Notes under the pieces: model-generated | The model's input: the letters and a program-made list of their open reading frames with translations, nothing else | Told to the model about the DNA's origin: nothing | The model's database searches: none | Source: Arcobacter sp. UBA7394 | GTDB taxonomy: Bacteria > Campylobacterota > Campylobacteria > Campylobacterales > Arcobacteraceae | Assembly: GCA_002470185.1 (NCBI GenBank) | Contig: DKNG01000023.1 | Span: 6,301 to 12,213 of the forward strand | Direction of reading: 5' to 3' | DNA length: 5,913 bases | In this document: positions 1-5,913 of the stretch, piece after piece | How positions within the stretch are numbered: position 1 is the stretch's first letter | Layout: each line of letters starts with the position of its first letter | Made by a program: the position numbers and the translations under genes

Positions 1-2919
1 AGTAACACCAGCAACTGTATGTCTTAAAGACGCAATTAAAGGAGTAACTTTGTGACCTGGTAATTGACCACCTTCACCTGGTTTTGCACCTTGTGCAACT
101 TTAATTTGTAATTCTTCTGCTGATCTTAGGTAACCTGGAGTTACACCAAATCTACCAGAAGCAATTTGTTTAATTTTAGAATTTTTTAAAGTACCAAATC
201 TTTTTGGATCTTCACCACCCTCACCTGAGTTTGATGCTCCACCAATTGTATTCATTGCAATTGCCATTGCTTCGTGAGCTTCTGGTGAAATTGAACCACA
301 AGACATAGCAGCAGATGCAAATCTTTTAAATACTTCTTCTTTTGATTCTACTTCATCAATAGAAATAGATTTTTTATCAGAATTAAATTCAAAGAAATCT
401 CTGATGAATTTTTTATCTCTGTTTTGAACTAGTTTTTTAAGACCATCAAAATCAGTAATTTCTTCTATTTTTTTAGCAGATTTATTATGCATTGCTCTTG
501 TAGTAGCTGGACCATAATCGTGGTATTCACCACCATTAATATACTTGTAGAATCCACCTAAATCTAATGGGAACATATGATTGTCATCATGGTATGCATT
601 AAAGTGAGATTTTTCAATTCTCTCTTCAATATCTTCATAATCTAGACCAGCTAAATCGCTATGAGCATCAGGGAAACAGTTAGTTACGATTTCATCAGAT
701 AAACCAATAGCATCGAATAATCCAGAGTTTCTATATGAAGCAATAGTACAAATACCCATTTTAGACATAATCTTAAGAAGACCAGCGTTTAATGCTTTTT
801 GAGTATTTTTAAGAACTCTTTGCATTTCATACTTAGATAATTCTTTTCTTTCATATAATGCAACAGTTGTAGCATACATCATATAAGGATACATTGCAGT
901 TGCACCGAATCCTAATAATACTGCTGCCATATGTGGATCATAAACTTCACCAGTTACAGGTACAATTGATACATAATGTCTTACTTCTTGTTTTAATAAC
1001 TCTTGATTAATATAACCAACAGCCATTGCCATAGGAATAAGTTTAGAAGTTTCATTTACTGCTCTATCATCTAAAATAACAACAGAAACGCCATTATCTT
1101 TAACAGCTTTTACAACATTTTCACAAAGTGATTTTAATGATGCTCTTAAATCAGACTTGAATGTAGTTGAGAAAACTTGGTTTTTGTAGTATTCATCATA
1201 TCTAGGAGATTTTTCATCACCAAATGATACTAATACATCAAATTTTTCTTTCATTAAAATTGGAGATGCAACTTTTAATCTTTTTGCATACTCTGGTTTT
1301 TCATCAAGAATATTGTGAATTTGACCAAATCCAGTCTCTAAAGACATTACAACTTTTTCTCTATATGGATCAATTGGAGGATTTGTAACTTGTGCAAACT
1401 TTTGTTTAAAGAAGTCAGTAAAGTTTCTATTAACTTGTGAGAAACATGCTAATGGAGTATCATCACCCATAGAACCAACTGGTTCTTTTCCATCTTTTGC
1501 CATTGGCTCAATCATTTGATCAATTGCTTCATAAGTAATATTGAAATATTTTTGTTTCTTTTCTAATTCTTCAAATTTATAATCAGAAGTATTTAGGAAT
1601 GAATCTTCAATATACTCTTGTAAGTAATCCATATCTTCATTTAACCACTTAGAGTAGTATTGAGAAGATTTAAGATAATCATTAATATCATCTTCTTTTA
1701 AAACTTTTCCATGTTTAAGGTCAAGAGCAATCATTTCACCTGATTGTAATCTTCCTCTCTCAAGAATGTTTTCTTCTTCTAAAGATAAAGTACCATACTC
1801 AGAAGTAATGTATAATTTGTGATCTTTAGTGATTACATATTTAGAAGGTCTTAAACCATTTCTGTCAATTAAACATCCAATATGTCTACCATCTGTTAAA
1901 GAAACAGCAGCAGGACCATCCCATGCTTCCATTGCAGTTGCAGTGTATTCATAGAATGCTCTTAAATCTGGATCCATATGAGGTGCATTTTGCCAAGGTG
2001 CAGGAACTAATGATCTTGCAGCTTTAAAGAAATCAACACCATTTGCTAACATGAATTCAAACATGTTATCTAATGAAGCAGAATCTGAAGAACCAGTTTG
2101 AAGAATTGGTAATAATCTTGCAATTTCTTCATCTGAGAAAATTTCTGATTGAAGTTGTTCAGATTTAATTTCAACATTAAATCTATTCGCTTCAACTGAG
2201 TTAATTTCACCATTATGTGCGATTGCTCTAAACGGTTGTGCTAATCTCCATTGAGGTAGAGTATTCGTTGAGAATCTTTGGTGAAATAATGAGAACGAGA
2301 TTTTAAAGTCATCATCTCTTAAGTCAACATAAAAATGCTTAATATGCGTAGGCATAATAAGCCCTTTGTACGCAATTACTTTAGATGAGAACGTAGGAAT
2401 ATAAAAATCTTTCTTATCTATTAATTTGTGCTCACACTCTTTTCTTGTTAAGTAAAGCATCGCATCAAATCTCTTCGATGACATTAAAGTATTAGGAACT
2501 ACAAATACTTGAATAATATTTGGTAATGAATCTAATGCTTGTTGTCCAAGTGCATCAGTATCAACTGGAACATTTCTAGTTAATACAACTTTTAAATCAT
2601 TAAGTTCACAAAACTCTTTAAAAGTATCGATATCTTCAAGATCTTTTGCAAAGATCATTGCTACACCATAAGTCTCAGGTAAATCAATACCATCTTTTGT
2701 AGCTACTTTTCTCATAAATTGATCTGGCATAGATAAAAGTAATCCTGAACCATCTCCAGTTTTACCATCTGCTGCCACTGCACCTCTGTGCATCATTCTT
2801 TCTAGTGAAGTTATTGCATCTTCTAAATTTTTATGACTTGGTCTGTTTTTCATATCAGCAACAAGACCGAAACCACAGTTGTCTTTAAAAGAAGTTAGTA
2901 AGTCTAAATTACAACCCAT
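1..2919 (-). CDS. gltB: Glutamate synthase large subunit, N-terminal 973 residues (cut by left edge)
   Basis: Glutamate synthase makes two glutamates from glutamine and 2-oxoglutarate in the cytoplasm; this subunit holds the glutaminase and FMN synthase sites. The frame is open throughout. The class II amidotransferase domain spans about residues 15-405: DNCGFG with nucleophile Cys15, HRGA at 44-47, TGDG at 54-57, AHNGEIN at 234-240 and DSASLDN at 279-285. The central domain follows, with GSMGDD near 482-487, PPIDPYRE at 514-521 and the LLKIMSKMGI stretch at 714-723. The FMN-binding synthase domain starts near 770 and includes GSISPEAHE at 875-883, SGEGGED at 898-904 and KPGEGGQLPGHKVTP near 946-960. 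Family members have about 1,500 residues, so roughly the last 500, including the 3Fe-4S cysteines and C-terminal beta-helix, lie outside. As in E. coli GltB, a short leader before Cys15 should be removed to expose the nucleophile. Start: two ATGs are adjacent (2922-2920 and 2919-2917); I chose the second because it sits 5 bases from AAGGA, against 2 for the first. The electron donor (NADPH through GltD, or ferredoxin) cannot be decided here. Confidence 0.97.
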   Translation of the reverse strand, partial: MGCNLDLLTSFKDNCGFGLVADMKNRPSHKNLEDAITSLERMMHRGAVAADGKTGDGSGLLLSMPDQFMRKVATKDGIDLPETYGVAMIFAKDLEDIDTFKEFCELNDLKVVLTRNVPVDTDALGQQALDSLPNIIQVFVVPNTLMSSKRFDAMLYLTRKECEHKLIDKKDFYIPTFSSKVIAYKGLIMPTHIKHFYVDLRDDDFKISFSLFHQRFSTNTLPQWRLAQPFRAIAHNGEINSVEANRFNVEIKSEQLQSEIFSDEEIARLLPILQTGSSDSASLDNMFEFMLANGVDFFKAARSLVPAPWQNAPHMDPDLRAFYEYTATAMEAWDGPAAVSLTDGRHIGCLIDRNGLRPSKYVITKDHKLYITSEYGTLSLEEENILERGRLQSGEMIALDLKHGKVLKEDDINDYLKSSQYYSKWLNEDMDYLQEYIEDSFLNTSDYKFEELEKKQKYFNITYEAIDQMIEPMAKDGKEPVGSMGDDTPLACFSQVNRNFTDFFKQKFAQVTNPPIDPYREKVVMSLETGFGQIHNILDEKPEYAKRLKVASPILMKEKFDVLVSFGDEKSPRYDEYYKNQVFSTTFKSDLRASLKSLCENVVKAVKDNGVSVVILDDRAVNETSKLIPMAMAVGYINQELLKQEVRHYVSIVPVTGEVYDPHMAAVLLGFGATAMYPYMMYATTVALYERKELSKYEMQRVLKNTQKALNAGLLKIMSKMGICTIASYRNSGLFDAIGLSDEIVTNCFPDAHSDLAGLDYEDIEERIEKSHFNAYHDDNHMFPLDLGGFYKYINGGEYHDYGPATTRAMHNKSAKKIEEITDFDGLKKLVQNRDKKFIRDFFEFNSDKKSISIDEVESKEEVFKRFASAAMSCGSISPEAHEAMAIAMNTIGGASNSGEGGEDPKRFGTLKNSKIKQIASGRFGVTPGYLRSAEELQIKVAQGAKPGEGGQLPGHKVTPLIASLRHTVAGVT

Positions 2920-2924
2920 CATTT

Positions 2925-2929
2925 TCCTT
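2925..2929 (-). promoter_or_regulatory. Ribosome binding site of gltB, deciding between two ATGs
   Basis: On the minus strand AAGGA lies just before a tandem ATG-ATG. It is 2 bases from the first ATG and 5 bases from the second. Normal spacing favours the second, giving a protein that begins MGCN. The choice changes the protein by one methionine only, and the leader is expected to be cleaved off anyway. Confidence 0.7.
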
Positions 2930-2966
2930 TATGTTAATCTTTATATATTCCTTAGTAAAGTGGGAT

Positions 2967-2972
2967 AATATA
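2967..2972 (-). promoter_or_regulatory. Possible -10 box for gltB
   Basis: Read on the minus strand this is TATATT, five of six matches to TATAAT. Transcription would begin near 2960 and leave a leader of about 40 bases. No good -35 hexamer lies at the usual distance, though -35 elements are poorly conserved in Campylobacterota. A second AT-rich candidate, TATATA at 2947-2942, would leave a leader of only about 15 bases. In DNA this AT-rich such matches arise easily by chance, so the call is weak. Confidence 0.3.
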
Positions 2973-3015
2973 CTATTTTTTTGTTTAAAATTCGGTTAAA
3001 AGAGTTTTAGAATCA

Positions 3016-3032
3016 CTATATACATTATATAG
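3016..3032. repeat. Perfect 7-3-7 inverted repeat, candidate operator
   Basis: CTATATA at 3016-3022 is followed by CAT and then by its exact reverse complement TATATAG at 3026-3032. A 17-base dyad with a short centre is the usual form of a site for a dimeric DNA-binding regulator. Its centre is about 64 bases upstream of the start expected from the better gltB -10 candidate, a position typical of activators. The regulator is unknown, and the arms are only A, T and one terminal C/G pair, so chance is a real alternative. Confidence 0.4.
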
Positions 3033-3123
3033 GGAACAACAAACTGTCACTTAATGAAATGATGATATGATGGTATCAGTAGCAATTTAATTGTAATTTA
3101 TATGAAACTTTTATGTGACTTTA

Positions 3124-3158
3124 GAGTAGTACTTTTTATAGTACTTTTTGTACTACTC
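3124..3158. repeat. Perfect 9-bp inverted repeat enclosing a 12-base tandem repeat
   Basis: GAGTAGTAC at 3124-3132 is matched by its exact reverse complement GTACTACTC at 3150-3158, with 17 bases between. Inside, TAGTACTTTTT occurs twice, at 3127-3137 and 3139-3149, giving a 12-base period, so the palindromic tetramer GTAC appears three times at 3129, 3141 and 3150. The element could be a multi-site operator or form a stem with a T-rich loop. It is not an evident terminator: no T run follows the second arm, and no gene ends nearby. It is centred about 140 bases upstream of the predicted dctP transcription start. Confidence 0.55.
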
Positions 3159-3175
3159 GGTATTAGAAAATGAAG

Positions 3176-3195
3176 TAATAATAACTATATTATTA
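3176..3195. repeat. Perfect 8-4-8 inverted repeat, candidate operator
   Basis: TAATAATA at 3176-3183 and its exact reverse complement TATTATTA at 3188-3195 flank ACTA. It lies about 90 bases upstream of the transcription start predicted for dctP and 17 bases after the end of the larger 3124-3158 repeat. The size suits a dimeric regulator, but both arms contain only A and T, so it could equally be a flexible AT-rich upstream region without a specific binder. Confidence 0.4.
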
Positions 3196-3266
3196 GTTCG
3201 TTTTTATGGGGTTTAGTAACTTTTAAAATTTAAAAAAATGTACATAATAGTTACATAAGATTTTAC

Positions 3267-3272
3267 TATAAT
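3267..3272 (+). promoter_or_regulatory. Probable -10 box of the dctPQM promoter
   Basis: TATAAT is a perfect match to the housekeeping sigma-factor -10 consensus. Transcription would start near 3279, giving a leader of about 26 bases that contains the dctP ribosome binding site. Near 3244-3249 the sequence does not resemble TTGACA. That is common in Campylobacterota, or may mean that an activator bound upstream is needed. Confidence 0.65.
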
Positions 3273-3291
3273 TTTCTTATATCGAAATTTT

Positions 3292-3297
3292 AAGGAG
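3292..3297 (+). promoter_or_regulatory. Ribosome binding site of dctP
   Basis: AAGGAG ends 7 bases before the ATG at 3305, near-ideal strength and spacing. An ATG at 3300-3302 is closer but opens a frame that stops after two codons. The strong site fits the high level of binding protein TRAP systems need relative to their membrane subunits; the site of the next gene, dctQ (AGGA at 4303-4306), is visibly weaker. Confidence 0.85.
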
Positions 3298-3304
3298 AAA
3301 TGAT

Positions 3305-4300
3305 ATGAAAAAATTAGTACTAGGAACTATTGCAGCAGCAGTGGTAGCAACTTCAGGATTAGCAGCAGAATATACATTAAAATTCTCTCACGTAGTTAGC
3401 CCAAATACTCCAAAAGGTAAAGCGGCAGATTTCTTTGAAAAAAGATTAGAAGAATTATCAGCTGGAAAAATTGATGTTCAAGTTTATCCATCTTCACAGT
3501 TATATAAAGATAATGCAGTATTAAAAGCATTAAGATTAAACTCTGTACAAATGGCAGCTCCATCTTTTTCTAAATTTGGTAAGATTGTACCTCAATTAGC
3601 TCTATTTGATTTACCATTTCTTTTCAAAGACATTAACCACTTACATAGAGTACAAGATGGTGAAGTTGGTCAAGCATTAAAAGATAAAGTTACAGCTAAA
3701 GGTATCGTTGCCTTAAATTTCTGGGATAATGGATTCAAACAATTATCTTCAAACAAAAAACCTTTATTAGTACCAGCAGATGCTAAAGGTCAAAAATTTA
3801 GAATTATGTCTTCAAAAGTATTAGAAGCTCAATTCCATGCAGTTGGAGCAAATCCACAAATGATGCCATTCTCTGAAGTATATTCAGGGTTACAGCAAGG
3901 TGTTATTGATGGTCAAGAGAATACAAACTCTAATATCTTCACAAAAAAATTCCACGAAGTACAAAAACACTTAACAATTACTGATCACGGTTACTTAGGT
4001 TACCTAGTAGTAATGTCTAAGAAATTCTGGAATAAATTACCAGCTGATTTACAAGCAAATGTAACTCAAGCAATGAATGAAGCAACACAAAAAGAAAGAG
4101 AATATGCTCAAGAATTAAATGATTCTCAATTAGCTGAAATCAAAGCTTATGCTGATAAAACTGGTAAATTAAAAATTTATGAATTAACTGCAGATCAAAA
4201 AGAAGCTTGGAGAAACGCAGTAAGCAAAATTTACCCTGAGTTCTATTCTGACAGAAAAATCGGAAAAGATTTAATTGAGAAAACTTTAACAACAAAGTAA
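3305..4300 (+). CDS. dctP: TRAP transporter periplasmic solute-binding protein, DctP family
   Basis: This is the periplasmic receptor that captures an organic acid and delivers it to the DctQM membrane complex. Its 331 residues match the usual family length. A Sec signal peptide is plain: MKK, a hydrophobic stretch at 4-19, and likely cleavage after Ala20 or Ala21, leaving a mature protein starting near EYTLKFSHV. Family signatures visible in order are FSHVVSPNTPKG at 27-38, FDLPFLF at 101-107, FRIM with Arg166 (position of the conserved arginine that binds the ligand carboxylate in TRAP receptors), and PFSEVYSGLQQGVIDGQEN at 188-206. The next residue is Thr207, where many relatives have Pro. 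It is the first gene of a dctP-dctQ-dctM operon with a strong ribosome binding site and a TATAAT box upstream. C4-dicarboxylates (succinate, fumarate, malate) are a reasonable guess from overall resemblance, but receptors of this family also bind other carboxylic acids, so the substrate stays open. Confidence 0.93.
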   Translation: MKKLVLGTIAAAVVATSGLAAEYTLKFSHVVSPNTPKGKAADFFEKRLEELSAGKIDVQVYPSSQLYKDNAVLKALRLNSVQMAAPSFSKFGKIVPQLALFDLPFLFKDINHLHRVQDGEVGQALKDKVTAKGIVALNFWDNGFKQLSSNKKPLLVPADAKGQKFRIMSSKVLEAQFHAVGANPQMMPFSEVYSGLQQGVIDGQENTNSNIFTKKFHEVQKHLTITDHGYLGYLVVMSKKFWNKLPADLQANVTQAMNEATQKEREYAQELNDSQLAEIKAYADKTGKLKIYELTADQKEAWRNAVSKIYPEFYSDRKIGKDLIEKTLTTK

Positions 4301-4310
4301 GTAGGAAATT

Positions 4311-4928
4311 ATGTTTAGTATTATAAGTAAAATTATAGGCTTCATAAATCAATCAATAGCTGTCATCGGTATTACCGGTGGCGTTGCTATTGCTTTTACT
4401 AATGTTGTTGCAAGATACGTATTTGACGCATCATTAGTATGGGCAACTGAGCTTACAATCTTTTTATTCTTATGGAGTGCATTCTTCGCAGCTGCATATT
4501 GTTTCAAAAAAGATGCTCATATTGCAGTAACAATTGTATTAGATGTTGTTCCATCACATATTGCAAAACCAATGTTATTAATTTCACATACAGTGACAAT
4601 TATATTTCTTATTGCCGTTGCATATTTTGGATACGAATATTTATTACTTGTTAATGAAATAGATGAAAGATCGATTGATTTATGGGATATGCCTATGTGG
4701 ATAGTGTATTTAGTTATTCCTGTTGCTTTCTCATTTGCAGCTTATAGAGTGGGTGAAAAAATAGTTCAAATTATTAAAACTCCTCATAATGAAGTTGTAG
4801 CAGAAAGTGAAGCTGAACAAGTTTTAGCTGGTATGGGAATTGGTTCAAAAGACAATTCAAATGAGCATGTTAAAGAATTAAATGACATGGTTAAAGAAGT
4901 AGAAAAGAAAACAGGAGGAATGTTATAA
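4311..4928 (+). CDS. dctQ: TRAP transporter small membrane subunit, DctQ family, with a hydrophilic C-terminal tail
   Basis: DctQ is the small inner-membrane partner of DctM in the TRAP transporter and is needed for uptake. The 205 residues contain four hydrophobic segments, at about 13-35, 46-65, 85-108 and 129-147, the standard four-helix layout. The family signature lies between the first two: Arg35, then Ser41, Trp44, Glu47 and Leu48 in a VVARYVFDASLVWATEL context. DMPMW at 126-130 precedes the last helix. Residues from about 155 on form a charged tail rich in Glu and Lys, with a likely helix near 184-200; many DctQ proteins end soon after helix four, so this is longer than usual. The gene starts 10 bases after the dctP stop with a modest site (AGGA at 4303-4306), and its stop codon shares one base with the dctM start, suggesting coupled translation. 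Sequence conservation is low in this family, so the call rests partly on the operon position. Confidence 0.9.
   Translation: MFSIISKIIGFINQSIAVIGITGGVAIAFTNVVARYVFDASLVWATELTIFLFLWSAFFAAAYCFKKDAHIAVTIVLDVVPSHIAKPMLLISHTVTIIFLIAVAYFGYEYLLLVNEIDERSIDLWDMPMWIVYLVIPVAFSFAAYRVGEKIVQIIKTPHNEVVAESEAEQVLAGMGIGSKDNSNEHVKELNDMVKEVEKKTGGML
4913..4918 (+). promoter_or_regulatory. Ribosome binding site of dctM inside the end of dctQ
   Basis: AGGAGG lies within the last codons of dctQ, 9 bases before the dctM ATG at 4928. The dctQ stop and dctM start overlap as TAATG. The strong site plus the overlap supports this start and suggests that ribosomes can re-initiate directly from dctQ, keeping the two membrane subunits at similar levels. 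Confidence 0.85.
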
Positions 4929-5913
4929 TGAGTGTAGCAGTATTATTTGGTATATTTTTCTTCCTAGTTATTCTTGGAACTCCAATCGCAATTTGTTTAG
5001 GTGCGGCAACGTTTACAACATTAATGTTATTTACTGATATCTCTCCAATTGAAGTATCAGCGATGATGTTTGAGAAAATTGAGCATTATTCATTAATGGC
5101 AATTCCAATGTTTATTTTAGCAGGTAACTTATTATCTAAGGGTTCTGCAGCAACTAGAATTATTGAGTTTGCAAAATCAATTGTTGGTCACCTTCCAGGT
5201 GGTTTACCGATTTCAGCAATTTTCGCTTCAATTATTTTCGCAGCTGTTTCTGGATCATCTCCTGCAACTGTTGTTGCTATTGGTTCTATTATGTTCGGTG
5301 CAATTATGCAAGCTGGTTATCCTAAGAAATATGCTGTTGGTACTATTGCAACTGCAGGTTCATTAGGTATTTTAATTCCACCTTCAATTGTATTAATTGT
5401 ATATGGTGTTACAGCAGAAGTTTCTATTGGTAAGTTATTTATGGCCGGTGTTGTTCCAGGTATTATGCTTGGAGTAATGATGATGGTTGTTACTTATATT
5501 GGTGCTAGAAGATTAGGTTTCAAAAGAACTGAACCAGCTCCATTTAAAGAAAGACTTAAAAAAATGAAAGATGCTTCATGGGGACTAATGACAATTGTTA
5601 TTGTTATTGGTGGTATTTACGGTGGTATATTCACTCCTACAGAAGCTGCAGCTGTTGCTTGTATTTGGGCATTTATTATTTCTGTTTTTGTATACAGAGA
5701 TATTAAACTTCCAGATTTCTGGTCTGTTTCTTTAGAGTCAGCAAAAACAACTGCAATGATTATGTTTATTATTGCAAATGCAATGTTATTTGCTCACTTC
5801 TTAACAATTGAAAATATTCCTCAAGGAATTACAAATGCGTTAATTGAAGCAAATGTTGACAAATATATGTTCTTATTAATGGTAAACGTTCTTTTAATTT
5901 TAGCTGGTTCATT
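4928..5913 (+). CDS. dctM: TRAP transporter large membrane subunit, DctM family, N-terminal 328 residues (cut by right edge)
   Basis: DctM is the large inner-membrane subunit that carries the transport path; TRAP systems characterised so far are driven by a sodium gradient rather than ATP. The visible 328 residues are about three quarters of the usual 425 or so, and the frame runs open to the window edge. Characteristic stretches are LGTPIAICLG at 16-25, YSLMAIPMFILAGNLL at 54-69, HLPGGLPISAIFAS at 88-101, the SGSSPATVVAIG loop at 108-119, GILIPPS at 147-153 and FTPTEAAAVA at 235-244. The two serine/proline-rich re-entrant loops (108-119 and 147-153) match the region of substrate and sodium sites in known TRAP membrane structures. 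A charged loop near 198-215 separates the N-terminal helices from the next bundle, and the second half of the fold begins around 219. The start is fixed by AGGAGG and the TAATG overlap with dctQ. Nothing in the visible part suggests a broken gene. Confidence 0.95.
   Translation, partial: MSVAVLFGIFFFLVILGTPIAICLGAATFTTLMLFTDISPIEVSAMMFEKIEHYSLMAIPMFILAGNLLSKGSAATRIIEFAKSIVGHLPGGLPISAIFASIIFAAVSGSSPATVVAIGSIMFGAIMQAGYPKKYAVGTIATAGSLGILIPPSIVLIVYGVTAEVSIGKLFMAGVVPGIMLGVMMMVVTYIGARRLGFKRTEPAPFKERLKKMKDASWGLMTIVIVIGGIYGGIFTPTEAAAVACIWAFIISVFVYRDIKLPDFWSVSLESAKTTAMIMFIIANAMLFAHFLTIENIPQGITNALIEANVDKYMFLLMVNVLLILAGS

Larger units (their letters stand above)
2920..3304. other. Divergent intergenic regulatory region between gltB and dctP
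   Basis: These 385 bases separate the starts of two diverging genes, so promoters for both must lie here unless transcription enters from outside. The stretch is very AT-rich, has no convincing gene, and no terminator is expected because both neighbours point away. It contains ribosome binding sites at both ends, a good -10 box for dctP, a weaker one for gltB, and three perfect inverted repeats listed separately. No sigma-54 type promoter (GG and GC doublets in a TGGCAC-N5-TTGC arrangement) was seen by eye on either strand, and no tRNA, riboswitch or mobile-element end was recognised. Confidence 0.85.

Noticed and set aside
3063..3078. Imperfect palindrome TGATA-N6-TATCA
   Set aside because: Only five perfect base pairs in each arm; such a dyad is expected by chance in a few hundred AT-rich bases.
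3124..3158. Rho-independent terminator
   Set aside because: The 9-bp stem has a 17-base loop, no T run follows it, and both adjacent genes diverge from the region, so no transcript is expected to end here.
3213..3258. GTAAC ... GTTAC inverted pair around the expected -35 region of dctP
   Set aside because: Arms of only five bases separated by 29 bases; not distinguishable from chance.
4140..4352. 70-codon open frame on the minus strand across the dctP/dctQ junction
   Set aside because: It lies antisense to two well-supported genes, has no family resemblance, and its Phe/Leu/Lys/Asn-rich composition is what AT-rich antisense sequence gives.
4367..4377. Small hairpin CGGT-ATT-ACCG near the start of dctQ, as a device to lower membrane-subunit expression relative to dctP
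   Set aside because: The stem has only four base pairs and is inside coding sequence. The 10-base dctP-dctQ gap itself has no room for a stabilising hairpin.
4472..4654. 60-codon plus-strand frame inside dctQ
   Set aside because: Out-of-frame shadow of dctQ. Its Cys/Ile/Ser-rich translation has no domain, and no ribosome binding site is needed to explain anything here.
5163..5366. 67-codon plus-strand frame inside dctM
   Set aside because: Shadow of dctM in another frame: Leu/Gln-rich low-complexity protein, while the dctM frame across the same bases carries conserved TRAP motifs.

Overview
The window looks like a chromosomal piece of an AT-rich member of the Campylobacterota. An Arcobacter-like genus is my best guess, from the codon choice (TTA Leu, AGA Arg, almost no GC-rich codons) and the style of the proteins; no rRNA or other marker is present to confirm it. 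It holds two divergent transcription units separated by a 380-base regulatory region.

Left half (1-2919, minus strand): the first two thirds of gltB, the large subunit of glutamate synthase. It reads without interruption from its start near 2919 to the left edge of the window, where it is cut inside the FMN-binding synthase domain. The glutaminase nucleophile Cys15 and the other N-terminal amidotransferase motifs are intact. The 3Fe-4S cysteines, the C-terminal beta-helix domain and any gltD partner lie outside the window.

Middle (2920-3304): a non-coding divergent region. It has a ribosome binding site at each end, a perfect TATAAT box for the rightward unit, a weaker -10 candidate for gltB, and three perfect inverted repeats in AT-rich DNA (3016-3032, 3124-3158, 3176-3195). 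These repeats are the least explained sequence in the window and are candidate regulator sites.

Right half (3305-5913, plus strand): a compact dctP-dctQ-dctM operon for a tripartite (TRAP) transporter: a periplasmic solute-binding protein with a signal peptide, a small four-helix membrane subunit, and the large membrane subunit, which is cut by the right edge. The spacing is tight: 10 bases between dctP and dctQ, and a one-base TAATG stop/start overlap between dctQ and dctM. The transporter probably imports an organic acid, possibly a C4-dicarboxylate, using a sodium gradient. The substrate is inferred from family resemblance only.

Together the units link carbon-acid uptake with nitrogen assimilation (2-oxoglutarate plus glutamine to glutamate), but their adjacency does not prove co-regulation. 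I see no mobile element, CRISPR array, RNA gene or clearly new system. The unusual points are the cluster of inverted repeats between the operons and a hydrophilic tail on DctQ.
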